A DNA stretch of 64,000 nucleotides from Acidobacteriota bacterium (lineage in GTDB: Bacteria > Acidobacteriota > Blastocatellia > Pyrinomonadales > Pyrinomonadaceae), in NCBI GenBank assembly GCA_019639195.1, contig JAHBSI010000004.1, forward strand, positions 124,001 to 188,000. The letters are read 5' to 3'. The translations under genes and the position numbers were made by a program. Positions 17,131-26,295 of this stretch are shown here, one piece after another. Every line of letters begins with the position of its first letter. Position 1 is the first letter of the stretch. The notes under the pieces were generated by a model, which worked only from the letters and a program-made list of their open reading frames with translations, did not search any database and had not been told where the DNA came from.

Positions 17131-19564
17131 AAGAATCAAAGATCTGAGATCGCCGACAACGGCATTTCGGGATCGCGTAAAAGCGATCTTCGTCAAGCCG
17201 TTCGCTTCGCTGTCGGATCGGCAGAGATTTTGGCTCGGGTTCGCCGTCTTTTGTGTGATCACGGCGTTGCTAATTCAAAACCCGTTCTGGCGACGGGCAG
17301 GCGAAAGCCAGTATCACGTTGGCGACATCGCCCGCGAAACGTTGATCTCGCCGGCAGACATCAAAGTGACGGATGAGGCCGAGACGGCTCGCCTGCGTGC
17401 GGAAGCTCGATCGAAGGTCAATCCGATCTTTCGTTACGAATCGGGCAAATCCGAAGAGGCCCTGCAAGGTTTTATCTCCGCCTGGGAACATCTTCAGCGT
17501 CGGTCAAACAGCTCTTCAAATTCGAATCGCCAGCCCGAGGCCAACACACGATCGGACGACCATTGGACGAGCAGCGACATCGGCAAAGTGCTGAGTTCGC
17601 GAACCTTCAGCCGAAACGAGCTTGACGCGGTTCAGACGGCATTGCGAGATGCGGCCGAAGGCTACATCTACGACGATTCGGAGAAGCAGTATTTTCAGAC
17701 GCAGGTCTTTGTTTTTGATCGTTCGAAGCCGACGCAGCGTTCTACGGTCTCGATGCCGGAGAGCAACTGGATAGCACTCTCCGCAGCAAGGAATAAGCTG
17801 CGCGGACGCATCGACGCGATCCGCAGTCTTTCAAAGAAAGAAGCAGACGCATTTTACGCGGCAACCGAGATCCTCGTAACGCCGACGGTCCAATACGACA
17901 GTGTCGCGACCGAGACCGCACGCAATTCTGCCGCGTCCGAGATCGAGCCGGTCACGATCGATCTGAAACGCGGCGAGAATATTGTCGATGAGGGCCACTT
18001 GATCACGCCGACCGTGATGTCGAAGATCCAAGCGATCGGAAGCTACACCGCGTCGACCCGTCAACTGAACCGCTTTGTTGGCGTACTGCTTCTTGTCGCT
18101 GGACTCTTTTGGGCATCCTGGAAATTCGTCCAGAATCGCGGCACGCTCCCGAGGCTTGCGCTCACGGCCCGCCGAACATTCTTCCTGCTTGGCTTTGTGG
18201 TCATCTGCCAGACGCTTATCTCCGCCGTGCTCTTTCGGCTTGCCGATTTTACGGCGCTTCAGAACGTGAAGGCGCCGATGAATGACGCGACGCTGTGGGC
18301 GTTCGCGATCCCATTCGGTGCTGCGAGCCTGCTGATGACGCTGCTTGCGGATCGGCCGACTGCATTGTTCGTCGGACTATTGAATTCGATGTTCGCAGGG
18401 CTGATGGCGCCGCGGCCTCTTGAATTCGTGCTCTATTCGGCGATCGCGTCGGCCGTCGCGGTCTATGGTATCGGACGTTACAGGAATCGGCAGACCGTGA
18501 CGATCGCCGGTTGTCTTGTCGGTGCGATCTCTGCTGTTTCAGCCCTTGCTGTTCTTGCTTATACCCAGCAGCCGATCATTCTGAACACGGTCCTTCTTTC
18601 GATCGCTTGCGGGCTGGCGGGCGGCATCCTGACCGCTGCAGTCACGTCCGTCCTTCTTCCGGTATGCGAATCGATCTTCGGCATTCTCACGGACGTTAAG
18701 TTACTGGAGCTTTCGAACGCGGACCTTCCCGTTCTGGGGCAGTTAGCCTTGCGTGCTCCGGGTACGAATCAGCATTCACACGCGGTCGGTCAACTTGCAG
18801 AAGAAGCGTGCCGCGTTGTCGGTGCGAACGGCCTTCTTGCGAGGATCGGTGCCCTTTATCACGATATCGGTAAGACGGCCGCACCCGAGCATTTTGTCGA
18901 GAATCAGATGGCGAAGAATCCGCACGATAAGCTGAAGCCGGCCCAAAGCGCGAAGATCATCATCAGCCACGTCACCTACGGTGCGAAACTCGGCAGGGAA
19001 GTTGGCCTGCCGGCCCGCATCGTCGATTTCATACCGCAGCATCACGGCACGCGTACCTTGCATTACTTCCTAAAGAAAGCTCAGGCCGAAGCTCGCCCGG
19101 ACGAAATTATTTCCGAGAATGAATTTCGGTATCCCGGGCCAAAGCCGCAGTTCAAGGAAGCTGCGATCATGATGATCGCTGATTCTTGTGAGGCAGGTGC
19201 GAGGTCGCTCGCCGAACCGACGCCGGAGAACGTGCGATTCATCGTTACGAAGATCATCGATGCGATCCTACAGGACGATCAGCTCGACGAATGCGACCTG
19301 ACGTTGAGGGAGCTTACACAGATACGCGAATCGATGATCAAATCACTCGTCGCGATCTATCACTCGCGAGTCGATTATCCTGGTTATGTGCCTCCGGCCT
19401 CGGGGCAGTTCAGGCTCGTTGATACGCATATTGACAGCGAGGAACGCGGCCTCAAATTCACGGATCCGGCAGACATCCCCGTCTCTCCGGGCGGCGAGAT
19501 CGAAGACGAGGCAATAGACCGTTCGCATCCGCCGAAAGGCCGCGATGTAAAGGCCGCGAGCTAG
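17123..19564 (+). CDS. pgpH: 7TM-HD phosphohydrolase, PgpH/YqfF-type c-di-AMP phosphodiesterase
   Basis: Membrane enzyme expected to hydrolyse cyclic di-AMP. The protein is 813 residues from the ATG at 17123. A TM segment near 35-55 is followed by an extracytoplasmic 7TMR-HDED domain (to about 310, including LKRGENIVDEGHLIT). About seven TM helices (about 325-545) come next, then an HD domain with NQHSHAVGQLAEEA (His of the metal site) and LYHDIGKTAAPEHF near 575-600. The C-terminal tail is acidic. In Firmicutes this gene sits by ybeY; here it is coupled to hflX and converges on a HIT gene, the stops sharing the 4-bp CTAG. Confidence 0.93.
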   Translation: MAKRIKDLRSPTTAFRDRVKAIFVKPFASLSDRQRFWLGFAVFCVITALLIQNPFWRRAGESQYHVGDIARETLISPADIKVTDEAETARLRAEARSKVNPIFRYESGKSEEALQGFISAWEHLQRRSNSSSNSNRQPEANTRSDDHWTSSDIGKVLSSRTFSRNELDAVQTALRDAAEGYIYDDSEKQYFQTQVFVFDRSKPTQRSTVSMPESNWIALSAARNKLRGRIDAIRSLSKKEADAFYAATEILVTPTVQYDSVATETARNSAASEIEPVTIDLKRGENIVDEGHLITPTVMSKIQAIGSYTASTRQLNRFVGVLLLVAGLFWASWKFVQNRGTLPRLALTARRTFFLLGFVVICQTLISAVLFRLADFTALQNVKAPMNDATLWAFAIPFGAASLLMTLLADRPTALFVGLLNSMFAGLMAPRPLEFVLYSAIASAVAVYGIGRYRNRQTVTIAGCLVGAISAVSALAVLAYTQQPIILNTVLLSIACGLAGGILTAAVTSVLLPVCESIFGILTDVKLLELSNADLPVLGQLALRAPGTNQHSHAVGQLAEEACRVVGANGLLARIGALYHDIGKTAAPEHFVENQMAKNPHDKLKPAQSAKIIISHVTYGAKLGREVGLPARIVDFIPQHHGTRTLHYFLKKAQAEARPDEIISENEFRYPGPKPQFKEAAIMMIADSCEAGARSLAEPTPENVRFIVTKIIDAILQDDQLDECDLTLRELTQIRESMIKSLVAIYHSRVDYPGYVPPASGQFRLVDTHIDSEERGLKFTDPADIPVSPGGEIEDEAIDRSHPPKGRDVKAAS

Positions 19565-20046
19565 AATCTATCTTTCAATTTAGCGTAAGTGTCGGTTAGA
19601 GATTCGGGAAGTGTACGGGTCTCGCCGATAGTGGTCATAAAGTTCGCATCACCGACCCAACGCGGGAGAACGTGCATATGATAATGCCCCGCGACGCCGG
19701 CACCGGCCGCTCGGCCGATATTCATTCCGGAGTTTATGCCTTCGGGCGAATAGACAGTTTCGAGTGCCTGATGGGCCGTCTTGACCAGGTCCATCATTTC
19801 GTCCGTTGATGCTTTGCCGGCGGCCGTGAGATGCGCAAGGTGCTCAAAGGGAACGATGAGAATGTGCCCGGCGGCGTAAGGAAAAATGTTGAGGACCACA
19901 AAGTTGAACTCGGCACGTTTGAGGATGAACTTCTCCTCATCAGATGCCGAGCTCGCAAGTAGTGAACAAAAAACACAATCGCCGACCGGTTCGGCACAGT
20001 GTTCCTTTATGTATTTATATCGCCAGGGACTCCAGAGAACATCCAT
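19561..20046 (-). CDS. HIT family hydrolase (Ap4A phosphorylase-like)
   Basis: Small nucleotide-binding hydrolase or transferase of the histidine-triad superfamily; Ap4A or nucleoside phosphoramidate-type substrates are likely. The N-terminal MDVLWSPWRYKYI and CVFCSLL (near 26) are typical of the Ap4A phosphorylase-like branch. The triad is HYHMHVLPRW near residue 132, preceded by NIGRAAGAGVAGH. At 161 residues it is full length. Its ATG overlaps the TAA of the upstream IHF/HU gene (TAATG), indicating coupling. Confidence 0.93.
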   Translation of the reverse strand: MDVLWSPWRYKYIKEHCAEPVGDCVFCSLLASSASDEEKFILKRAEFNFVVLNIFPYAAGHILIVPFEHLAHLTAAGKASTDEMMDLVKTAHQALETVYSPEGINSGMNIGRAAGAGVAGHYHMHVLPRWVGDANFMTTIGETRTLPESLTDTYAKLKDRF

Positions 20047-20330
20047 TAAGCCTCGTCCGTGTTGATCAGCTCTTTGAGCTCCTTGCCTGGTTTGAAATAT
20101 GCAACGCGTTTTGCCGGGATCTCAACGGTAGCTCCCGTCTTAGGATTGCGGCCCTGACGAGAGTTGCGTTCGCGAACACGAAAACTGCCAAAGCCGCGCA
20201 GTTCGATCTTCTCACCGCGGTTCAAGCTCGCCGTAATGCTGTCGAAAATTATCTCGACAAGCTGTTCGGCGTCTTTTTTGGTCATTTCGGCTTCAACAGC
20301 TACACGCTCTACAAGGTCGGCTTTGGTCAT
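20046..20330 (-). CDS. HU/IHF-family DNA-binding protein (IHF beta-like)
   Basis: Nucleoid protein that bends DNA as a dimer. MTKADLVERVA opens the helical dimerisation part; IELRGFGSFRVRERNSRQGRNP (in pieces near 45-65) is the beta arm with the intercalating-proline neighbourhood, and EIPAKRVAYFKPGKELK closes it. The ATG at 20330 gives 94 residues, the family norm; a TTG six codons earlier is less likely. It sits between rpsA and the HIT gene. The order rpsA-ihfB is conserved in many bacteria, which supports an IHF-beta rather than a plain HU identity. Confidence 0.93.
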   Translation of the reverse strand: MTKADLVERVAVEAEMTKKDAEQLVEIIFDSITASLNRGEKIELRGFGSFRVRERNSRQGRNPKTGATVEIPAKRVAYFKPGKELKELINTDEA

Positions 20331-20376
20331 TTGTTTAGTTGTATGCAAAGCGGGCGGAAAAGCTCCGCCCGGTCAA

Positions 20377-22458
20377 TTAGGCACTTTGCGATTCGGTCTC
20401 GGGGCCTTCTTCAGAAGGTGCGGACTGATCGTCGGCAGATACGGGAGTTTCAGACGCCGCTTCTTCACTGACAGCGGCAACTTCAGCCTCGACGGGTTCG
20501 GCCGGCGTTTCCGCCGCGACTTCCGCAGAAGCATCTTCTTCAGCGGCGGGAGCCGCAGCTTCAGCTTCAGGTGCGGGTTCTTCAGCTTTTGGAGCGGTCT
20601 CGGCCTTGGCCTTCTTCTCTTTCTTCGGCTTTGCTTCAGCGGCCGGAGCTTCCTCGGCCTTTGTTCCGAAGCTGATATTAGCAAGTTCTGCGAGGCTGGC
20701 CATTCCGCCCTTTGCTTCGCTCGAGTAGCTGCGGGTATCGACAACGGGTTCGTCATCTTTGCCCACCGCGCGATGCGAAAGACCGATCTTCTGTTCGGCC
20801 GCATCGATGCGAAGGATCTTGAAGTCCATTTCTTCGCCGAGTTTTGCGACCGACTCAGGGCTTTCGACACGCTCGTCCGAGAGCTCTGAGATGTGGCAAA
20901 GGCCTTCGAGTCCTTCACCAAGTTCGACGAATACGCCGAAGTTAGTGAACCGCGATACCTTGCCGCGAACGACCTGTCCGGGACGGTGCGAAGAAACGAA
21001 AGTTTCCCACGCGCTCGGCGTAAGGTCTTTCATCGAGAGCGACAGACGCTGATTGCGTTTGTCGATATTGGTGACGATCGCCTCGACTTCCTGATCCTTC
21101 TTCAAGACATCCTTCGGATGCTTGATCTTCTTTGCCCAGGTGATGTCGGAAACGTGCACGAGGCCGTCGATGCCTTCTTCAAGCTCGACGAATGCACCGA
21201 AATCCGTGATATTGCGAATGCGGCCGGTGATGCGTGTGCCGACAGGATAGCGAAGGTCAACGAAATCCCAGGGGTTATCCTGGAACTGCTTCATTCCGAG
21301 GCTGATACGCTTCTCTTCGGTATCGACGCCGAGAACCTGCACATCGACCTCATCGCCCTTGTTGAACATACGCTTGGGCGACTGTGCACGACGTGACCAT
21401 GAGATCTCAGATACGTGTACAAGGCCTTCGACGCCGGGCTCGAGCTCGACAAAGACGCCATAGTCCGTAACGGAGGAGACCTTGCCCTTAAGCTTGCTGC
21501 CAATTGCGTAAACTTCGATAACGGTTGACCACGGATCCGGCTGGAGCTGTTTGTAGCCGAGCGAGATCTTGTCCTTTTCGCGGTCGAGCTTAAGGACCTT
21601 GACCTGAACGTGATCGCCGGTCTTGAACATTTCGCTCGGGTGGTGCAGGCGTCCCCACGACATATCTGTAACGTGAAGAAGTCCGTCAATACCGCCGATG
21701 TCAACAAAAGCGCCGTATTCGGTAAGATTCTTGATCGTTCCGTCAACGATGTAGCCAACATCAATGTGCGAGAGCGTTTCTGCCTTTTGGGCATTGACCA
21801 CTTCGTCGGTCATCACTTTCCGCGAAAGGACGACGTTATTGCGGCGTCGGCTGAACTTGATGATCTTGGCTTCGATCGGGTTATTGAGATAGCTGTCGAG
21901 GCTGTAAACCGGACGCGAATCGACCTGCGAGCCGGGAAGGAAAGCTTCCACGCCGTCGAGGTCAACCTTAAGGCCGCCTTTGGTCTTTGCGACAACGTTA
22001 CCGGTTACCGGCGTTCCGTCAAGAAAGGCCTTTTCGAGGGCATCCCAGGAACGTCGAGCAAGCGCGTCATTACGCGAAAGAACCGGCGGGCCGTCCCCGC
22101 CATGCATCGCCTTCAACACGACCTGGACCTCATCGCCTTCGTTTACCGAAAGCGTGCCGTCCTCGGCGGTGAATTCTTCCGCAGGCACAATGCCTTCCGA
22201 CTTGTAGCCGAAATCGACCAATACGCCGCGATCGGATACGCCGACGACCTTGCCGTCAACCAACTGGCCGACATGGAATGTCGCCTGTTCCTGCTCGAAT
22301 TGCTCGAGGATCGCGCCAAAATCGACGTCGCCCGAAGGTGTCTCTTCGACCGGTGCGGGCGTTGCCTGTGCCGTTGTCTGCTCTGCTGCTGGTTGTTCCT
22401 GAGCCGAAGATGCTGCAGCCGTCGTCTCTTCGGTTTCCTGTGTTGCCTCGTTAGTCAT
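20377..22458 (-). CDS. rpsA: 30S ribosomal protein S1 with six S1 domains
   Basis: Binds mRNA on the ribosome and helps initiation. Six S1/OB repeats run from about residue 60 to 570; the clearest are DGTIKNLTEYGAFVDIGGID, GKVSSVTDYGVFVEL, GRIRNITDFGAFVEL and GKVSRFTNFGVFVEL. Both ends are unusual in composition: the first 50 residues are Gln/Thr/Glu-rich, and the last 90 are an Ala/Glu/Pro/Lys low-complexity tail. At 693 residues it is longer than the E. coli protein (557). The ATG at 22458 follows a long leader. ihfB-like and HIT genes follow in the same direction. Confidence 0.97.
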   Translation of the reverse strand: MTNEATQETEETTAAASSAQEQPAAEQTTAQATPAPVEETPSGDVDFGAILEQFEQEQATFHVGQLVDGKVVGVSDRGVLVDFGYKSEGIVPAEEFTAEDGTLSVNEGDEVQVVLKAMHGGDGPPVLSRNDALARRSWDALEKAFLDGTPVTGNVVAKTKGGLKVDLDGVEAFLPGSQVDSRPVYSLDSYLNNPIEAKIIKFSRRRNNVVLSRKVMTDEVVNAQKAETLSHIDVGYIVDGTIKNLTEYGAFVDIGGIDGLLHVTDMSWGRLHHPSEMFKTGDHVQVKVLKLDREKDKISLGYKQLQPDPWSTVIEVYAIGSKLKGKVSSVTDYGVFVELEPGVEGLVHVSEISWSRRAQSPKRMFNKGDEVDVQVLGVDTEEKRISLGMKQFQDNPWDFVDLRYPVGTRITGRIRNITDFGAFVELEEGIDGLVHVSDITWAKKIKHPKDVLKKDQEVEAIVTNIDKRNQRLSLSMKDLTPSAWETFVSSHRPGQVVRGKVSRFTNFGVFVELGEGLEGLCHISELSDERVESPESVAKLGEEMDFKILRIDAAEQKIGLSHRAVGKDDEPVVDTRSYSSEAKGGMASLAELANISFGTKAEEAPAAEAKPKKEKKAKAETAPKAEEPAPEAEAAAPAAEEDASAEVAAETPAEPVEAEVAAVSEEAASETPVSADDQSAPSEEGPETESQSA

Positions 22459-22744
22459 TTACCGGTAATTTACTTCCTCTAGTTAGATACGCGTCCGACG
22501 CGGTGCCGGATGCGAAATTCTTTGCCTTTGCCTCGGGTCTATCGGGCGAAAAGCCCGTTCAAAAACCCGTGATACGCTGAATACACCATAGCCTTTTGGC
22601 TTCTCGTCGATGGGTGGGAATTTCGATCGTCAAAAACTCGCGATCTCACCCCGCTCAAAATAGAAAAAGCCTTCCGATTACAGTGCCTTTCCGCTCAAGC
22701 TTTGGCAAAACTCAAAAATACACGGTTTTTACGCCGTCTGTCAA
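22459..22744 (-). promoter_or_regulatory. rpsA promoter and long 5' leader
   Basis: The 348-bp gap between pilT and rpsA has no gene. On the minus strand, TTGACA (22739-22744) and TGTATT (22717-22722) are 16 bp apart and give a leader of about 250 nt. The leader contains a CGGGC/GCCCG hairpin at 22543-22557. Ribosomal S1 is autoregulated through its leader in other bacteria, so this space may be regulatory; the mechanism here is not shown by the sequence. Confidence 0.55.
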
Positions 22745-22806
22745 GGCTTTGGCGTCCGAAAGGTGTTGCAAAATCTATGCTTTAGCGAAATCGAGGGCCC
22801 GACCTC

Positions 22807-23961
22807 TCAGTTGCGGACGATAAGGTCGCCGACGGTCCCAACGCCGCTCGACCGCTCCATTTCTTCTTTGGCGATCGTCGAGGTGTTGTGAATTCCGGCA
22901 AGACGCAGACGGAATTCGTCCGGATTTGTCGAACCGCGCAGGGCTTCGTCGAGTGAAATAAGGCCTGACTGGTATAGATAGAAAAGGGATTGATCGAACG
23001 TCTGCATCCCGTATTGCGAGGTTCCGGCCGCGATCGCATCGCGGATGGACGAGGTCTTATCTTCGTGAAGGATGTAATCGCGGATGAGAGGCGTGGCAAC
23101 GAGGATCTCGACCGCTGGAATGCGGCTGTTTCCCTTTGCAGACCGCATCAGACGCTGCGAAACGACGGCCTTTAGCAACCCGCCGAGCTGTATTCGGACC
23201 GACTTCTGCTGATACGGCGGAAATGCTGAAATGATTCGAGTTAGCGTTTCGGCGGCATCGAGCGTGTGCAGCGTCGAAAGGACCAGGTGGCCGGTTTCGG
23301 CCGCCACAAGAGCGGTCTCGATCGTCTCAAGATCACGCATTTCGCCGACGAGTATGACGTCCGGATCCTGGCGAAGACTGCCGCGGAGCGCTTCGGCGAA
23401 GTTGCGTGTATCGACATCGACCTCACGCTGTGTGATGAAGGATTCCTTATCTTTGTGCAGGAATTCGATCGGGTCTTCGATCGTTACAATATGGCAGTTT
23501 CGGGTCTGGTTGATGTGATCGACGATGGCCGCGAGCGTCGTTGACTTGCCTGAACCGGTAGTGCCGGTAATAAGCACCAGACCACGTTTTTCTTCCGCAA
23601 TGTTGTTCAGGATCGGCGGCATTCCAAGCTCAGCAAAGCCGCGGATCGTGTCCGAAATGACGCGAGCGACGATACCGATCGAATTACGCTGCTGGAAGAT
23701 GTTGACGCGGAAACGCCCGAGCCCGTTCACGCCGTAACCGATATCGACCTCCAAAGAATCCTTGAAATGCTGCTTCTGGCGGTTCGACATCATCGAGAAC
23801 GCCATTTCAAGCGTTTCGTCCTGCGAAAGCTTCGGCACGCCGCCGAGGGGCTTTAATTCACCGGTAATGCGGACAACAGGGAACGAACCGGCCCGCAAAT
23901 GCAGGTCGGATGCGCCGAAACTCATCGCCATTCGCAGGAGATCGTCAATACGGGTCGGCAT
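22807..23961 (-). CDS. pilT: Type IV pilus retraction ATPase PilT
   Basis: Hexameric motor that depolymerises type IV pili for twitching motility. The N-terminal PAS-like domain (about 1-100) carries SDLHLRAG. The ATPase core follows with Walker A GTTGSGKSTT near 131, an Asp box and Walker B DVILVGEMRDLETIE near 195, and the His box GHLVLSTLHT near 222. AGIHNTSTIAKEE near 355 covers the AIRNLIRE-like C-terminal position of PilT, in altered form. At 384 residues it is slightly longer than usual. No other pilus gene is in the window. Confidence 0.96.
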   Translation of the reverse strand: MPTRIDDLLRMAMSFGASDLHLRAGSFPVVRITGELKPLGGVPKLSQDETLEMAFSMMSNRQKQHFKDSLEVDIGYGVNGLGRFRVNIFQQRNSIGIVARVISDTIRGFAELGMPPILNNIAEEKRGLVLITGTTGSGKSTTLAAIVDHINQTRNCHIVTIEDPIEFLHKDKESFITQREVDVDTRNFAEALRGSLRQDPDVILVGEMRDLETIETALVAAETGHLVLSTLHTLDAAETLTRIISAFPPYQQKSVRIQLGGLLKAVVSQRLMRSAKGNSRIPAVEILVATPLIRDYILHEDKTSSIRDAIAAGTSQYGMQTFDQSLFYLYQSGLISLDEALRGSTNPDEFRLRLAGIHNTSTIAKEEMERSSGVGTVGDLIVRN

Positions 23962-24170
23962 AATTAGCTAGAGACAAAAGAAATGCGAAACCGGAAAAGC
24001 CATTACGGCTCTTTTGGAAGCCTGAACACAAAGCCGAAAAGCTTGTCGGGTCAGGATACATCTATGATTTTAGTGTGAACGGGCCGTTCGCGTCAATAAA
24101 ATTCTAATCGCGGCTTCTGGTGCCGTTTGATTCGACAAAGCAATCCGTGAACGCTTAAAATCAGGCTTTC

Positions 24171-25202
24171 ATGGGTAAAGCAGGAACCATACTCTCCATT
24201 AACCCTCCGTTCGCAGTGCCGGGCGCCGAGATCACGATCGAATGTGAAGGATTCGAGATCGACCCTTCGAGCGAATGGGGCCTTTTCGCCGATGGTGCGA
24301 AATGTCTTTTGGTCGCCGCATCGAGAGAAAGGGTGATCGCACGCCTTCCGAGAGATCTCGAAGGCGGGACCGTGCAGCTTACCCTTAGAAGCGGATCTGA
24401 GGCGAGTGAATCAAAGCCGATCGTTGTTGGCAGAATGATCGCCGATGATATGCATATGGTTGCGAATCCTGCGGTCGATCCGTCCGACAATTCGATCATT
24501 CTCACTCGTTCGGGGTCACGCGGCCAGTCGCTTCCGGTCACTCTCTTTCGACTTGAAACGGATGGCTACCTGGACGAGTTTCCCGAACCGATCTTGAATC
24601 CGACGGGCGTTGCCTTCGGCCGCGACGGCGGCCTTTTCGTCACGAATCGTTCTGATGGCGAACTCTGCCGGATGGATCAAAACGGGATGCCGACGGTCGT
24701 TGCAACCGGGCTCGGGATCGCAACGGGGCTTGCCGTTGACAGGACCGGCGTAATGTATGTCGGCGACCGAACGGGCACCATCTACCGAGTGCACGAGCTT
24801 GGAGATGTCGAGACATTCGCGATGGTCGAGCCGTCCGTTGCGGCTCACCATCTTGCGTTCTCACCGAGCGGAGACCTTTTCCTGACGTCGCCGGGTTTTG
24901 CGAGCAAGGACGGGATATATTTGATAAAACCGGACGGCGCCGTCACCACTTTTAACCGCGGACTCGGACGCCCGCAGGGAATGGCTTTCGACATATCGGG
25001 CGATATGTATGTTGCGGCCTGCCACGGAGGCAGGCACGGCATCGTAAAGATCAAGGCCGACGGGTCCACGGTCGAACATCTCGTGTCCGCCGATAACGTC
25101 GTCGGCCTTTGCTTTACTCGTCAGGGTGAAATGATCGTCGCAACCAGCGACATCATTTACGCGATCCCTTGCGGGATCTACGGTTCACTATTGTCGCAGT
25201 GA
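24171..25202 (+). CDS. Intracellular NHL-type beta-propeller protein with N-terminal IPT/TIG domain
   Basis: No enzyme motif is recognised. Residues 1-85 look like an Ig-like IPT/TIG domain (LSINPPFAVPGAEITIECEGF). From about 110 onward, six-fold propeller-like repeats of the form GVAFGRDGGLFVTNR, GLAVDRTGVMYVGDR, HLAFSPSGDLFLTSP, GMAFDISGDMYVAAC and GLCFTRQGEMIVATS occur about every 40-45 residues. These resemble NHL/SMP-30 propellers. There is no signal peptide, so it is probably cytoplasmic, which is uncommon for such folds. The gene stands alone, with its stop 1 bp from the convergent DUF2911 gene. Confidence 0.85.
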   Translation: MGKAGTILSINPPFAVPGAEITIECEGFEIDPSSEWGLFADGAKCLLVAASRERVIARLPRDLEGGTVQLTLRSGSEASESKPIVVGRMIADDMHMVANPAVDPSDNSIILTRSGSRGQSLPVTLFRLETDGYLDEFPEPILNPTGVAFGRDGGLFVTNRSDGELCRMDQNGMPTVVATGLGIATGLAVDRTGVMYVGDRTGTIYRVHELGDVETFAMVEPSVAAHHLAFSPSGDLFLTSPGFASKDGIYLIKPDGAVTTFNRGLGRPQGMAFDISGDMYVAACHGGRHGIVKIKADGSTVEHLVSADNVVGLCFTRQGEMIVATSDIIYAIPCGIYGSLLSQ

Positions 25203-25203
25203 G

Positions 25204-26157
25204 CTAGCTGCTCAGCTTCCATTTAGCGATCTGCTTTTCGAGGTTCGATGTGTCCTCACCCGCGGCCTTTCCAACCGTGACACCGCGTTCGGCAGCGTTA
25301 ACGGCATCCGCCTTCCGTCCGAGATTTAACAGGATCGTCGCCTGTTGAGCAAGATCTTTCATCGTCGGTTTTTGTGCGACCTTTGCTTCCGAACGTTTGA
25401 GTGCCATTTCGAACCAGACATTTGCTTCTGAAGTTCGGTTGTTCGCCTTTGCGTAGTTGCCCGCAGCAAGCGGTGCACCGGGATCGTTCGCGTCCGCAGC
25501 TGCAACGAATTCACGCAAGTGGCCGATCGTTGCGGCGACGACGTCCGCGACCTTTACGGTAAAGGGCACGCGAACTTTGTCCCAGGCCAGCGTAACCGTC
25601 GCTGAATCGTCCGTAACACCATCGATCGAGAATGTAAGAAGTTCGGCGCTCGAAGAAGCTGCTTCCGGCTTCGTCGTTACGCGAAGTGCGTCTTTGGCCG
25701 CATCATAGCTGAAGCTGCCCCACTGACCTTCGTCCTTGTTGAAGATCACCGTCCAGTCGCCTTTTTCCGGGATCATGTGCAGGCTGTACTTGCCGGCCGG
25801 GAGAGGTTTGCCATTTACAAGCAGATCGTCGGTCGTCGAGAAGACGGTGGCTTCGTTCGCACCGGCACGCCAGACGTGGCCAAAGGGAACGAGCGGCTCG
25901 CCTTCCTTGTGCTGCATCGAATTGTCGAGCGTGGCCTCGCCCTTTGCACGTGCGGCCATCTCGGCAGGAGCTGAGGCGAAGATCGTACGGCCTTTAACCG
26001 CGGGACGACTGTAGATTATCGAGATCTGCGTCGAACCGATGGTCTGTACCACTTCGGCCTTTTGACTTGCACGCGGCGTAGGCGGGCGATTTTGAGCCGT
26101 TGCACCAACAACACCTAAACAGAGAAGCACGAATAGTAGAAATGACTTTGATCTCAT
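25204..26157 (-). CDS. DUF2911 domain-containing exported protein
   Basis: Periplasmic or secreted protein of unknown function. The signal peptide is at 1-22 (MRSKSFLLFVLLCLGVVGATAQ). The DUF2911 domain follows (about 30-205), with the family marks ISIIYSRPAVKGR, FGHVWRAGANEATVF and LPAGKYSLHMIP. The C-terminal part (about 215-317) is helical and TPR-like, with ANVWFEMALKRSEA and ILLNLGRKADAV. Such DUF2911-TPR fusions are common in Bacteroidota and Acidobacteriota. A TATAGT-like -10 element lies about 45 bp upstream. Confidence 0.9.
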   Translation of the reverse strand: MRSKSFLLFVLLCLGVVGATAQNRPPTPRASQKAEVVQTIGSTQISIIYSRPAVKGRTIFASAPAEMAARAKGEATLDNSMQHKEGEPLVPFGHVWRAGANEATVFSTTDDLLVNGKPLPAGKYSLHMIPEKGDWTVIFNKDEGQWGSFSYDAAKDALRVTTKPEAASSSAELLTFSIDGVTDDSATVTLAWDKVRVPFTVKVADVVAATIGHLREFVAAADANDPGAPLAAGNYAKANNRTSEANVWFEMALKRSEAKVAQKPTMKDLAQQATILLNLGRKADAVNAAERGVTVGKAAGEDTSNLEKQIAKWKLSS

Positions 26158-26235
26158 AATACAACTCCAAGAAAAATTTGATCGGACATCGAAACTATAT
26201 CACCAACCGGCGAAGTTCTCACTTTTCGAAACGAT

Positions 26236-26264
26236 AGCCTCGAACCGTGCGAAGGTCCGAGGCT
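26236..26264 (-). other. Hairpin downstream of the EF-G-like gene
   Basis: AGCCTCG and CGAGGCT pair around a 15-nt loop, 32 bp after the stop of the EF-G homologue. There is no U-tract behind it on the minus strand, so it is a weak terminator candidate or an mRNA 3'-end stabiliser. Confidence 0.4.
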
Positions 26265-26295
26265 CTTCGTTCTTTTTGCGAGACTCTCTCCGGGT

